A DNA stretch of 64,000 nt, taken from positions 4,839,501-4,903,500 of the forward strand of contig CP019636.1 in assembly GCA_002163975.1 (NCBI GenBank). Direction: 5' to 3'. A program made the translations under genes and the position numbers. Positions 18,524 to 27,683 of the stretch are shown one piece after another. Origin of the DNA: Nostocales cyanobacterium HT-58-2. Its GTDB lineage: Bacteria; Cyanobacteriota; Cyanobacteriia; Cyanobacteriales; Nostocaceae. Below the pieces are notes generated by a model. That model was given only the letters and a program-made list of their open reading frames with translations, ran no database searches and was not told where the DNA came from. Position 1 is the stretch's first letter. Each line of letters begins with the position of its first letter.

Positions 18524-21500
18524 CTAACGTACCCTACTTTGAGAGCTTTGATTGTTGGGTTGTGTGTCATTTGATTTCTGCCGCGAGAACAGCAAGCCAA
18601 TCATTGCTACTCCTGCCAAGACTGCAATAACTATGCCAATTAACCATTTGGGTTTGCTGACCTCGGCAGGAGGAGTGCTGTTGGTCGTGGTATTCACAAC
18701 GGGTGTCGAAACAGCAGTAGTTTGAGTAGGAGTGCGGAGTGTACTAGCTTGGTAAGCCTCTTCTCTAGCTTGAATTACCGCAGTCGCAAGTGCTGTTAAT
18801 CCAGCGGGATGAATGAAGTAGACAAGGTGGTCGCAGGCGACTTCGTGAATTTGAGGTTGAGGATGACGCTCTGAGTTGATGCCTTTGATACTATCTACAG
18901 TGACAGCAATATCGTTTGGTTGACCAAGAAATGGCATTGCCACTACTCTGTTAAACAACTTCTGCACTAGTCGCTCTACACGGTTAAACTGTTGATTGGC
19001 TTCGCTTTGAAGGGCAGCAGGAATAATTGATGTATTACCAGCAATGATTGTGTAAGGAATCTTGGGGTCGGGACTGGCTGCTAAGTTCTGCAAAAATTCA
19101 GAATTTGGATGCATTTGGTCTAAAGAAACATCGATGCTTTCAATCACATCCACAGTTTTGTTAATCAGCTTGAGCAACATTCCCACAACTGGCACAGGCC
19201 AGGTAATTTCTGAGAGACCATTTAGCCCTAAACTTAGGGTAGTTAACGCCCAATCTTGGACAGTAGACCAGGGAGAACCTGCGTTTGGCGTACCCAGCAT
19301 CATCAGGTGTTGAACGATTTGATGACCTGCTTCTCGTTCAATAAACCAACGGGAAACTAACCCTCCCATCGAGTGAGCAACAATATGGAGGACTTTGCCG
19401 TGATTTGCTCCTAAACCAACTGCTGCAAGTTTTTGTTTAAGGAGTTTGGCATTCTCCTCAATTGAAGTATTCAGATTCTCATAGTCAAAAGTCAGAACCA
19501 AGTCGTATAAATTAGCAAGAGTTTTTTCCTGTCCATCTACTTCTACCTTTACCTTATGAACACTGGGAACCATGCTTTGAGTGTCACCAATGATACCATG
19601 AATGTAGAGAACAATTCGCTTTGCTTGGGCAACTCGTGCCTTGACTTGCTCAACGTCATTTGTATAATTAACAACTTCATCTGATCTGACATCTGCTACA
19701 GCCAAAAGTGGGTAATTAAAGTTGAGCCCCAATTGTTTAGTGATCACCTTTTGGAAAAGAATCTTGATAGAACCCCCAAGGCTACGGTTGCCTTCACTGA
19801 CTGGTTCTGTTAACCGCTCTAGTATGATTTCCGTTTTGCCATCAAAAGTCCGATGAGCGCGTCCCAAAGGCAGGAAAAACTCACCATCATAACTTATAGG
19901 CAACAGTTGCTCATTGGGTAAAAGCGGTGTATCAACAACAAGCTTCAGGGGATCTGTTGGCGTGACAACAGATGCGTTTTCTACCTGAGTTAACTCCAGC
20001 ACATCGAGAGGCGGCTGTGCACTCCGAGTTGTGGTGTTAAATCGAAAGGATTCAATTCCCGGAGCCGCCCGCAACATAGGCGGTAACATATGATTGCCCA
20101 AGTCTCGAGTGGAGTGGGTGAGCGTCGTCAGACGAGCATTAGCGTTTAAACTAGGATGGGCATATAATTGGACACCAGCTGCCAAGGCAATACTTGCATC
20201 TCCCTTGGGAACCAAAGTTGTCTGTTGAGGACGCACAGTTGTGATGGTGATTTGACTGCTTACCCAATCGTCATACAGTTCTTCTTCCTCGGGTTTGGCT
20301 CTCAAGTCACGGGATGGAATCCTGTTCATCAAACGATTTAAGGTTCCCTGACCACGACGGGGTGTTGGTACTGACCGAGAAGGCAAATCGAGCTCTGGTT
20401 GTTCGAGCAAGGTAGCATCAAATTCAGCGGTACTGACAAGCAGTTTGAGAATATCTTTGACTTCGGTAATTCCCTGTTCCCGCCATAATTTTTCTGGAAC
20501 TGTGGGATAAATCGAGTTACCTCCTAATGCCCAAGCTTCTTGTCCCGGTTGTAACCACAGTCCTCCCCCGTCAAACAAACTAGCACTGACGGCGTAGCGG
20601 TCTGTTAAATCTAAAAGAGCGCAGTACAGTGGTTCTTGAGCGGTGTTTTTTAGTTTAATTCTGAAAGAGGGCGACTTCCATCTGCCATTTTCCTGCACAT
20701 ATTCCAAGCGCAGTTGAACATCTTGCCGTTCTTGCCCATTTTGTTCAATGACCATTTGCACCGCATCAGGTGAAATGCGACTGCTGGCGGGGCTGGAGAG
20801 TTCAGCAATATTCGTCCAACGGGCAATATGCTCTAATCGCTGAATCACTTGTAAGGCTGTCGCGGTTGTGTAACCTTGAATTTCTGCGACTAACGGACGG
20901 TCATCGGCTGGTCGTGTTATCAAATATTTACCATCACGAGCAACCAGTTGGAACTCAGTTTCTTCAAAGGTTGTCACTTCCCGAATATATAAGGAAGGTT
21001 GACTTTGAGGACCAGCTTGCAAGAGTGCAGTGCGAGCAAGTTCTATCCCCGCTTCTTCCCCTGTGATGAAAACTCCTTTAGGCGGTAAGGGCAAACTGGT
21101 GACAACCGCTTTAAAAGTCATCTCAGTGTTTAAGTCCCCAATACCGCTTATTTGAACTTTACTGACTTGCGGTAAGACTTCCAGCACTTTTGCTTGTGCG
21201 ATCGCCACTGACAATTGACGTAGTTGTTCAAAGGAACTATCAAAAGCAAACAACGCCAGTAAGGTTGTCTCATCCCCAACAGGTTGAGAAATTCCGTGAA
21301 CTGCACCACCATCAATCACCCAACCGTGGTCTTTGTGATAACAAACAGTGAAGTAAGGAGTATGCCCCGCGATCGCACCCCCTAAAAAAGGTTGGTCTAA
21401 ATCTCCCAGAACTGTTGCTTCTATTTGCGGAGATTGTGCTGTCACTTTAGAGCGAACCAGAGCATTGGTACGTTTGAATAAGTCTCGATAACTCAGGTTA

Positions 21501-22237
21501 CCATTGGCTTTTTTCAAAGTATCAAGCAAAAAGTAAGAAAATGCTCCTCTGCGTTGCCCATCCCCGATGTACTCTTTAGCAAGTTCACTATCTAAGCAAG
21601 CCGAAAGGAAGATATGTTTTCCTCGGGGAAAATTCCACCCACTTGGATTTTCTTCTGGACTGCGAGAATCTGCGAACTGGTTGGCTTCTGCTAAGGAGAA
21701 GATGAAGCTGTCTAAAGGTCGCTTTCGTCGGTCAACAGGGGCTTGACGGACTGCTATTTCCCCTGACATATCACCACGAGTGCCAGAACCGGAGTGGCAG
21801 CAGTCCATAATTATGGTAACGTGAGGATTTTTTGCAGCGACCTCAGCGATGAGTTTCGCCAACTCTTTATCTGCCAAGTCCCAACCCCCCGGACTGCGAC
21901 TGTCGTAACACACTAGGGTTTCATTCAGTCGGTCTGGCTCAAAAACCCAAAACTCTTCTGGGGCTTCTGCTTGACTACCATGCCCTGAGAAGTAAAAGAA
22001 TACCACATCCTCATTACTAGCTTGGCACAGATGTTGCTGGAAACCATTAATGATTGCTTGACGGGTGGCATTTTGGTTCAGTAGTGTGCGCAGATGTAGC
22101 TGGTATCCATCTGTAGCAACCCGTCCTTGCAAATATTCTTGTACAGCCATGATATCATTTACACAGCCCTGCAAAGGGGGGACAGGACTTACGTATTCGT
22201 CAATACCAACTAGCAGGGCATAGATATTACCAGTCAT
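18524..22237 (-). CDS. Caspase-like protease fused to alpha/beta-hydrolase, C-terminal membrane anchor
   Basis: 1237 aa. Residues 1-290 are a metacaspase-like domain: His86 in FYFSGHGSQ and Cys147 in MDCCHSGSG. A middle region of no recognised family is followed by a lipase-type alpha/beta-hydrolase with IVLYIHGIIGDTQSM and the nucleophile elbow AHSMGGLVSRW. Near the C-terminus a proline/threonine-rich linker leads to one membrane helix (WLIGIVIAVLAGVAMIGLLF) and a short polar tail. A protease joined to a lipase-like domain in a membrane-anchored protein suggests a self-acting effector (inference). It follows the two caspase-WD40 genes on the same strand. Confidence 0.9.
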   Translation of the reverse strand: MTGNIYALLVGIDEYVSPVPPLQGCVNDIMAVQEYLQGRVATDGYQLHLRTLLNQNATRQAIINGFQQHLCQASNEDVVFFYFSGHGSQAEAPEEFWVFEPDRLNETLVCYDSRSPGGWDLADKELAKLIAEVAAKNPHVTIIMDCCHSGSGTRGDMSGEIAVRQAPVDRRKRPLDSFIFSLAEANQFADSRSPEENPSGWNFPRGKHIFLSACLDSELAKEYIGDGQRRGAFSYFLLDTLKKANGNLSYRDLFKRTNALVRSKVTAQSPQIEATVLGDLDQPFLGGAIAGHTPYFTVCYHKDHGWVIDGGAVHGISQPVGDETTLLALFAFDSSFEQLRQLSVAIAQAKVLEVLPQVSKVQISGIGDLNTEMTFKAVVTSLPLPPKGVFITGEEAGIELARTALLQAGPQSQPSLYIREVTTFEETEFQLVARDGKYLITRPADDRPLVAEIQGYTTATALQVIQRLEHIARWTNIAELSSPASSRISPDAVQMVIEQNGQERQDVQLRLEYVQENGRWKSPSFRIKLKNTAQEPLYCALLDLTDRYAVSASLFDGGGLWLQPGQEAWALGGNSIYPTVPEKLWREQGITEVKDILKLLVSTAEFDATLLEQPELDLPSRSVPTPRRGQGTLNRLMNRIPSRDLRAKPEEEELYDDWVSSQITITTVRPQQTTLVPKGDASIALAAGVQLYAHPSLNANARLTTLTHSTRDLGNHMLPPMLRAAPGIESFRFNTTTRSAQPPLDVLELTQVENASVVTPTDPLKLVVDTPLLPNEQLLPISYDGEFFLPLGRAHRTFDGKTEIILERLTEPVSEGNRSLGGSIKILFQKVITKQLGLNFNYPLLAVADVRSDEVVNYTNDVEQVKARVAQAKRIVLYIHGIIGDTQSMVPSVHKVKVEVDGQEKTLANLYDLVLTFDYENLNTSIEENAKLLKQKLAAVGLGANHGKVLHIVAHSMGGLVSRWFIEREAGHQIVQHLMMLGTPNAGSPWSTVQDWALTTLSLGLNGLSEITWPVPVVGMLLKLINKTVDVIESIDVSLDQMHPNSEFLQNLAASPDPKIPYTIIAGNTSIIPAALQSEANQQFNRVERLVQKLFNRVVAMPFLGQPNDIAVTVDSIKGINSERHPQPQIHEVACDHLVYFIHPAGLTALATAVIQAREEAYQASTLRTPTQTTAVSTPVVNTTTNSTPPAEVSKPKWLIGIVIAVLAGVAMIGLLFSRQKSNDTQPNNQSSQSRVR

Positions 22238-22437
22238 GGTGATTCAACTTTTTGGATAGATGCAATGATACTCAGCCACTACAACAAAAGATAGCAAGTT
22301 TTCAAGTTTTGTGGCAAAAGATATTCTTATCGGTTACTAGTAATGTTTCACGGCTCGTATACAATACTGAGCGATCGCCTGTTAGAGCGATCGCTCTTTG
22401 TCTATCAGCAATTGCAGGTGGAACAGTTGCGCGATTG

Positions 22438-22574
22438 ATTAGAACTCTTGCACGAATATTTTGTGTAGGGGAATGAGAGAGTAAAGCAGCGCAACAAATC
22501 TCAGAAGATGCGTTACGGACTTTGTCCTAACACATCCTACAAATCTTTTATAGCATTCATGCAAGAGGTCTATT
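22438..22574 (+). repeat. 137-bp MITE, copy 1 (inverted partner at 27545-27681)
   Basis: The sequence from ATTAGAACTCTTGCACG to AAGAGGTCTATT recurs in reverse complement at 27545-27681 with about five mismatches. Its own ends are imperfect inverted repeats: AGAACTCTTGCACGAAT against AGACCTCTTGCATGAAT. No coding capacity. With its partner it brackets the nifV-vupABC segment. Confidence 0.85.
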
Positions 22575-23188
22575 ATTTGTGACACTTGCGTAAATTCTCA
22601 CCCTATATCTTTACAAAATCTGCATAAGTTCTCAAACCTCAGAAATAGATGTAATAAGTAGCTAGACATGATGAGATATAAAACGCCTTACAGAGTCATT
22701 ACCTTTGTAGAAGATTTTCAACCAACCATTGCGTTTTTCTTCTATTGTTTTGAGGTTAACAGTTCTGATTTAAAAGTACCTAAAATGCCTGTGCGATCGC
22801 AATTCAGCTCAAGTACTATCCTGGCAAAACAAGGGTAAGTTTAAAACCTTGAATCCGTTTTACTAGGAGCAGAAAATTTTCTGTAGCTAGGAATACACTA
22901 TTGACAAAAAAATACAGGGATAAAAATTTTTTCTTTAGGCAATTATTTTTGCATTATGTATGATAATCTTGCTATGGGGGGAATAAAAAAGCAGTCATCA
23001 ACTCACAAATAATCAGAAATACTTGCTGCAAAAACAAAAATCTTGCAGGTATTTCAACAATATGTATGCAATATTACAAAAGCATTAACAGGTCTTCCAG
23101 CCAAAAAAGCACCTACAAGAAGACTTTGCTATTGCCTTAGTAGATTCATTTTGTCCGCTGCAGCTTTTTGTAACGGAGAGTATAGCTG
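22575..23188. other. 614-bp leader upstream of the vnfR relic and nifV, AT-rich, no gene
   Basis: No open frame of note. It ends with GGAGAGTATAGCTG before the relic ATG, nearly the same leader as before the intact vnfR-like gene at 46182 (CTTTTTGTAACAGAGAGAT), so promoter and leader were duplicated with the gene. It contains the dyad listed at 23017-23054. Confidence 0.6.
23017..23054. promoter_or_regulatory. Candidate operator dyad upstream of the vnfR relic/nifV
   Basis: AAATACTTGC, then 18 bp, then GCAGGTATTT: ten-base arms with one mismatch. The word AAATACTT or its complement recurs upstream of the molbindin gene and of the intact vnfR-like gene. Binding by a VnfR protein is inferred, not shown. 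Confidence 0.45.
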
Positions 23189-23362
23189 ATGAAGCTGGAT
23201 ATGCATATTTGCAATAACCTGAAGTCAATTAGGAATCGCCTGGGCATGAGTCAGCAAGACCTGGCTAATATAGCAGGTGTCACCCGTCAGAGTATTGGTG
23301 GTGTGGAATCGGGACAATATGCTCCTTTAGTTACCATTTCCTTGCGTGTAGCAAATATTTAG
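23189..23362 (+). pseudogene. vnfR-like repressor relic: HTH domain only, internal deletion
   Basis: 57 codons. Residues 7-52 (NNLKSIRNRLGMSQQDLANI, then AGVTRQSIGGVESGQYAPLV) are nearly identical to the HTH of the intact proteins at 46182 and 47836. After TISLR the frame jumps to VANI-stop, which is exactly how the 395-aa homologue ends. The region between, about 1 kb encoding the ligand-binding domain, has been lost; GTAGC is present at both would-be breakpoints in the intact gene context. It might still be translated as a DNA-binding-only peptide. Confidence 0.85.
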
Positions 23363-23384
23363 AGTCATAAATTATCACTTCACT

Positions 23385-24503
23385 ATGAACAACCATACCA
23401 TTCAGATTAACGATACGACCCTAAGAGATGGCGAACAAGCAGCAGGTATAGCTTTTAACGTCGAGGAAAAAATTGCGATCGCTACTCTTCTTGATATGAT
23501 GGGTGTTCAAGAACTGGAAGTTGGCATTCCCGCAATGGGGCAAGATGAAGCAGAGTCGATTAAAACTATTGCTCATTTGGGATTAAATGCTAAATTACTA
23601 GGCTGGAATCGAGCGAACTTGTCTGATATTCAAGCATCCATAGATTGTGGTTTAGAACGAGTGCATATTTCCGTTCCCGTATCGGAAATTCAGATAGCAG
23701 CAAAGTTTAGAGGTCACAAGCAGCTCATGTTGGTTCGCCTACAGGATGCGATAAATTTTGCTTGCGATCGCGGTTTATCTGTATCTGTTGGTGGAGAAGA
23801 TTCCTCCAGAGCTGATGAATCTTTTCTATTGGATGTGGCGCTCAAAGCCCAAGAATCGGGAGCCTTTCGGTTTCGCTTTTGTGACACTGTGGGAGTTCTC
23901 GACCCTATCAGCACTTACAACAAAGTTTGCCACCTTGTCTCTCACCTATCGATTCCAGTAGAAATGCACATGCACAATGATTTTGGATTGGCAATGGCAA
24001 ACACCCTAGCTGGTGTTAAAGCAGGAGCTCTATCGGTCAATACCACGGTAAACGGAATAGGCGAACGAGCAGGCAATGCAGCGCTAGAAGAAGTTGTCAT
24101 GGCACTCAAATGCATATATGGTCTTGAAACGGGCATTGATACAAAACGGTTGCTGGAACTGTCACGATTAGTTGCCAAAGCTACCAACTGTCCGGTTCCT
24201 CCTTGGAAGGCAATAGTGGGTGAAAATACGTTTGCACACGAATCGGGCATTCATGCTCATGGTGTATTGCAAAACCCAGTTACCTACGAACCGTTCGCGC
24301 CGGAAGATGTTGGTTGGGAACGTCGCTTGGTTGTAGGAAAACATTCTGGTCGCCATCTGCTGCTCAGTGTACTGCAACAACATGGAATCAACCTTAGTGG
24401 CATAGAAATTCAATCAATGCTGGATGCTGTGCGGCATAAGTCAATACAAACTAAGCGCAGTCTTACGGTTGAAGAACTCCTGAGTTTAGTGTCTCAAGGG
24501 TAA
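23385..24503 (+). CDS. nifV: Homocitrate synthase
   Basis: 372 aa. NifV condenses acetyl-CoA and 2-oxoglutarate to homocitrate, the organic ligand of FeMo-co and FeV-co. Seen: INDTTLRDGEQAAGIAF (DRE-TIM active site), VHISVPVSEIQIAAKFR, FRFCDTVG, the metal site EMHMHNDFGLAMAN and VNTTVNGIGERAGNA; later KAIVGENTFAHESGIHAHG and GKHSGR. Length is normal for NifV. It starts 22 bp after the vnfR relic and lies upstream of vupABC on the same strand. A Mo-cluster nifV may also exist outside the window. Confidence 0.92.
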   Translation: MNNHTIQINDTTLRDGEQAAGIAFNVEEKIAIATLLDMMGVQELEVGIPAMGQDEAESIKTIAHLGLNAKLLGWNRANLSDIQASIDCGLERVHISVPVSEIQIAAKFRGHKQLMLVRLQDAINFACDRGLSVSVGGEDSSRADESFLLDVALKAQESGAFRFRFCDTVGVLDPISTYNKVCHLVSHLSIPVEMHMHNDFGLAMANTLAGVKAGALSVNTTVNGIGERAGNAALEEVVMALKCIYGLETGIDTKRLLELSRLVAKATNCPVPPWKAIVGENTFAHESGIHAHGVLQNPVTYEPFAPEDVGWERRLVVGKHSGRHLLLSVLQQHGINLSGIEIQSMLDAVRHKSIQTKRSLTVEELLSLVSQG

Positions 24504-24567
24504 ATGCACAATATTTACAACATTCAAAGGTAGAACCCATATCGTATCCAGTTAAAGACTTATCATT

Positions 24568-24629
24568 AGGGCTAACGCAGTGAGACAGCACTGTGGGTCT
24601 ACGTTTTTTCGTAATTTTGCGTCAGCCCT
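24568..24629. repeat. Inverted repeat in the nifV-vupA spacer
   Basis: AGGGCTAACGCA at 24568-24579 and TGCGTCAGCCCT at 24618-24629 can pair over 12 positions with one mismatch, looping out 38 nt that includes CAGCACTGTG. It lies just upstream of vupA. It could be a leader structure, a weak terminator or a small repeat element. Confidence 0.4.
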
Positions 24630-24656
24630 GAAAAGTTGCATCTAAGTAAACAAGTG

Positions 24657-25562
24657 ATGAGATTAATTGTGTTGCAAAACTTTTCTGAGGGGAAGATTCT
24701 CAGTGCGTGTTTAATAACCTTGCTTGCAGTTCTTTTTGCTGGTTGTAGTCATAATTCAGCTAAGCAGGAACTCACTACTGCACAATCTTCAGTGAATAAA
24801 GATTTGATAGTGGCAATGACCACTAGCATTGAGGACAGCGGATTGCTCGATGATTTAGTTCCTGCAATTGAAAAGAAAACAGGATATAAGCTGAAAACTG
24901 TTTCTGTCGGCACTGGACAGGCTTTAGCCCTAGCTGAAAAAGGCGAAGCTGACGCGCTGTTTGTGAATTCGCCTAAAGCTGAACAAAAAGTTTTGCAGGA
25001 CGGTGCGGTCATTAATCGACAGTTGGTTATGCATAATGACTTTATTATCGTTGGACCAGCGACTGATAAGGCGCAAATACGAGGGAAAAAAAATGCTGTA
25101 GAAACATTTTCTCTAATTGCTAAAAACCAAGCGTTATTCATATCGCGGGGCGATGACTCAGGTACTCACAAGCTAGAGAGGGATTTATGGAAACAGGCTA
25201 ACATCACACCAGCTGGTGCTTGGTATCAGCAAACCGGTGCAGGAATGGGGCAAACTTTGCAAGTAGCTAATGAAAAACAGGGATATACTTTAGCAGATCG
25301 AGCAACCTATATATTTCAAAAGAAGAATCTGTCTTTGCCGATATTGGTTGAGGGAGACCGCAAACTAATAAATCCCTATCATGTTATGGAAGTAAATCCA
25401 AAGAAATTCCCCAGAGTCAACCAAAAAGGAGCTAAAGCATTTAGTGATTTTCTCTTGTCCCCTGAAGGACAAGGCCTGATTGCAGCCCACGGAAAAGACA
25501 AGTTTGGACAACCGCTGTTTTTTGTTGATGGCGGTAAAACAGAGAGAGACTATGGTTTTTAA
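24657..25562 (+). CDS. vupA: Vanadate/tungstate-type ABC transporter, substrate-binding lipoprotein
   Basis: 301 aa from ATG 24657; GTG at 24654 and TTG at 24636 are alternatives. The lipobox LLAVLFAGC ends a short signal, so the mature protein is membrane-anchored outside the inner membrane. MTTSIEDSGLLDDLVPA, SVGTGQALALAEKGEADALF and SRGDDSGTHKLE are typical of the TupA family, to which cyanobacterial VupA belongs. With the permease and ATPase that follow it makes an oxyanion importer. Vanadate is inferred from the vnf context; tungstate or molybdate cannot be excluded. Confidence 0.85.
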   Translation: MRLIVLQNFSEGKILSACLITLLAVLFAGCSHNSAKQELTTAQSSVNKDLIVAMTTSIEDSGLLDDLVPAIEKKTGYKLKTVSVGTGQALALAEKGEADALFVNSPKAEQKVLQDGAVINRQLVMHNDFIIVGPATDKAQIRGKKNAVETFSLIAKNQALFISRGDDSGTHKLERDLWKQANITPAGAWYQQTGAGMGQTLQVANEKQGYTLADRATYIFQKKNLSLPILVEGDRKLINPYHVMEVNPKKFPRVNQKGAKAFSDFLLSPEGQGLIAAHGKDKFGQPLFFVDGGKTERDYGF

Positions 25563-25657
25563 CAGGCTTGTACTGGACAAGCTGGTCATAGTTTGTGATG
25601 TACTTGCAGTGATTCACATAAATCTACACGTTTACACAACTTTTAAAGAGCAGATTT

Positions 25658-26356
25658 GTGGATACTTTCATTCAAGGAGCTATAAAAGCTCTTGAGTTAT
25701 TGATCAGTGGCAATAGCGACGTTTTCCAAGTGATGAAGTTAACACTGACAGTCTCCGGAACAGCTACAGTTATTAGCGTGTTCTTTGGCGTACCATTGGG
25801 ATTGTGGCTCGCTTTAGAGGACTTTGTTGGCAAGCAGGCGCTGACTAGCTTGGTTCATTTTGGTATGGGATTGCCACCTGTCGTGGTGGGCTTAGTGGTC
25901 AGCCTGTTTCTATGGCGGTCTGGTCCATTGGGCAACCTTGGCTTGATGTATACCCCCACAGCGATGATAGTAGCGCAAGCAATGATTGCTTGTCCAATTA
26001 TCGCCGGCTTTAGTTTTGCGGCAATTGTCAGTATTAATCCAAAACTGCGCTTGCGACTGTTATCAATGGGTGCGATGCCTTGGCAAGCTAACTGGTTACT
26101 GATCAAGGAAGCAAAATTAGGGTTAATAGCTGCCGTTATCGCCGGTTTTGGTCGCGTCATCTCCGAAGTTGGCGCATCCATGATGGTGGGTGGCAATATC
26201 AAAGGACAGACAAGAGTGCTGACTACAGCGGTCGTTATGGAAGTGGGGAAAGGGAATTACGATGTGGCTTTGGCGATCGCTTTGATTCTACTCATCATTG
26301 CATACAGCATCATAGTATCGCTGACTCTCTTGCAACACGATAAGAAAATCTTATAA
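25658..26356 (+). CDS. vupB: Vanadate/tungstate-type ABC transporter permease
   Basis: 232 aa, GTG start preceded by AAGAGCAG. It has about five to six hydrophobic helices and the permease EAA-like loop (LRLRLLSMGAMPWQANWLLIKEA, seen as SMGAMPWQAN and LIKEAKLG), with FGRVISEVGASMMVGGNI typical of TupB. It lies 95 bp after vupA, and vupC begins 2 bp after its stop, so translation is probably coupled. Confidence 0.88.
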   Translation: MDTFIQGAIKALELLISGNSDVFQVMKLTLTVSGTATVISVFFGVPLGLWLALEDFVGKQALTSLVHFGMGLPPVVVGLVVSLFLWRSGPLGNLGLMYTPTAMIVAQAMIACPIIAGFSFAAIVSINPKLRLRLLSMGAMPWQANWLLIKEAKLGLIAAVIAGFGRVISEVGASMMVGGNIKGQTRVLTTAVVMEVGKGNYDVALAIALILLIIAYSIIVSLTLLQHDKKIL

Positions 26357-26358
26357 AT

Positions 26359-27507
26359 ATGATGACTCAGTTTCAGTCCTTTGTTAATCTGCAATCCTAT
26401 CCTGTGGCACGACAGGAAAATCTTAGGAGCATAAACGAATATGTTCTAAATATGCAGCAAGTTAACGTCAATGGCAAAAAACGTAAAAATATCCTATCAA
26501 TAGAAAATTTTACAGTCCGTCCTGGAGAACTGATAGCGGTGCTTGGTCCTAATGGTGCCGGCAAAAGCACCCTGTTAAGGACGATCAATTTGTTGCAGCC
26601 TTACCGTGGTCAAATGCAACTATTTGGACAAGATGTTTGTCATGCCAACAAAACATTATTGCGTCGTCGTTCTGCTCTAGTCTTTCAGGAGACATTATTG
26701 CTGAATGATACTGTGTTTAATAATGTTGCCAAAGTCCTAGAGTTTCGAGGCACACCAGCCAACAAGATTAAGCAAAAAGTACATACAGCACTCGCCACTT
26801 TTGGCTGCGAACACTTGGCAAATCGGTCAGTCCGTTCTCTATCTGGTGGTGAAGCAAAGCGAGTTTGTATTGCCTGCGGGTTAGTCGCTGATTCAGAATT
26901 GCTGCTTTTGGATGAGCCTTCTGCCTCTTTAGATGTGGGAATACGTGCCCAGAGCATTGAGAAAATTAGACAATGGGCACAAGCCAGAGGAGCAGCAGCT
27001 ATATTAGTCAGTCATAACTTCACCGACATCCTGCATTTTGCAGAAAGGGCGATCGCATTGTTTGACGGCTGTATAGTACAGGATGATAAGTTGGAAATGC
27101 TCATACGCCGACCAGCAAACGAGCAACTTGCAAGATTAGTAGGAATGGATAATATTATTCCGTGCCGAGTAGAACGGGGCAGCCGTGGTTATTTTATTAA
27201 GCTCGCAAACAGTATAGAGTTTTTATATCCTGGTGAGGTGAGAACTTCAATCACTACCTGTTGTTTGTCTGGTGATGCTTTCCATCTTGATGGTACAAGT
27301 TTTTCAGTTCCACACCAACCAGGAATAGTGACTATCAAAGGGCGGGTGGAACGGATTGTACGTCGTATAGGGACTTATACTATTTGGGTTAAGGTGGGAG
27401 AACAAACTTTAATTGCCAGACTGCCTCAAAGTCATATATCTGATAATATCTATCGTCATGAAATGATTAGACTAACATTCAATCCTAGAGATGCACATTT
27501 TGTTTAG
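26359..27507 (+). CDS. vupC: Vanadate/tungstate-type ABC transporter ATPase
   Basis: 382 aa. The ABC domain starts near residue 45: Walker A GPNGAGKST, Q-loop VFQETLL, signature LSGGEAKRV, Walker B LLLLDEPSASLD and switch VSHN. After about residue 265 there is an extra domain of about 115 residues with TOBE-like strands (GIVTIKGRVERIVRRIGTY, seen as IKGRVERIV), which may sense the oxyanion. The first 30-40 residues look like extra sequence; an internal start (MNEY-like context or Met33) would give a more usual N-terminus. Confidence 0.88.
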   Translation: MMTQFQSFVNLQSYPVARQENLRSINEYVLNMQQVNVNGKKRKNILSIENFTVRPGELIAVLGPNGAGKSTLLRTINLLQPYRGQMQLFGQDVCHANKTLLRRRSALVFQETLLLNDTVFNNVAKVLEFRGTPANKIKQKVHTALATFGCEHLANRSVRSLSGGEAKRVCIACGLVADSELLLLDEPSASLDVGIRAQSIEKIRQWAQARGAAAILVSHNFTDILHFAERAIALFDGCIVQDDKLEMLIRRPANEQLARLVGMDNIIPCRVERGSRGYFIKLANSIEFLYPGEVRTSITTCCLSGDAFHLDGTSFSVPHQPGIVTIKGRVERIVRRIGTYTIWVKVGEQTLIARLPQSHISDNIYRHEMIRLTFNPRDAHFV

Positions 27508-27544
27508 AAAAATAATTGATTTTATATCAGGAAGAGGAGTTACG

Positions 27545-27681
27545 AATAGACCTCTTGTATGAATGCTGTAAAAGATTTGTAGGATGTGTTAGGACGAAGT
27601 CCGTAACGCATCTTCTGAGATTTTTTGTGCTGCTTTACTCTCTCATTCCCCTACACAAAATATTCGTGCAAGAGTTCTAAT
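27545..27681 (-). repeat. 137-bp MITE, copy 2 (inverted relative to 22438-22574)
   Basis: Reverse complement of the copy at 22438-22574 with about five substitutions in 137 bp. It lies 37 bp after the vupC stop and ends 3 bp before the stop of the glutamine amidotransferase gene on the other strand, so it may also act as a bidirectional RNA 3' structure. Confidence 0.85.
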
Positions 27682-27683
27682 AA

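Noticed and set aside
22252..22476. 74-codon plus-strand frame upstream of the first MITE
   Set aside because: No family resemblance, contains HIP1 sites and its last third is MITE sequence; taken as chance.
24568..24629. Moco- or tungstate-type riboswitch upstream of vupA
   Set aside because: Only one imperfect stem could be drawn and no conserved riboswitch motif was recognised.
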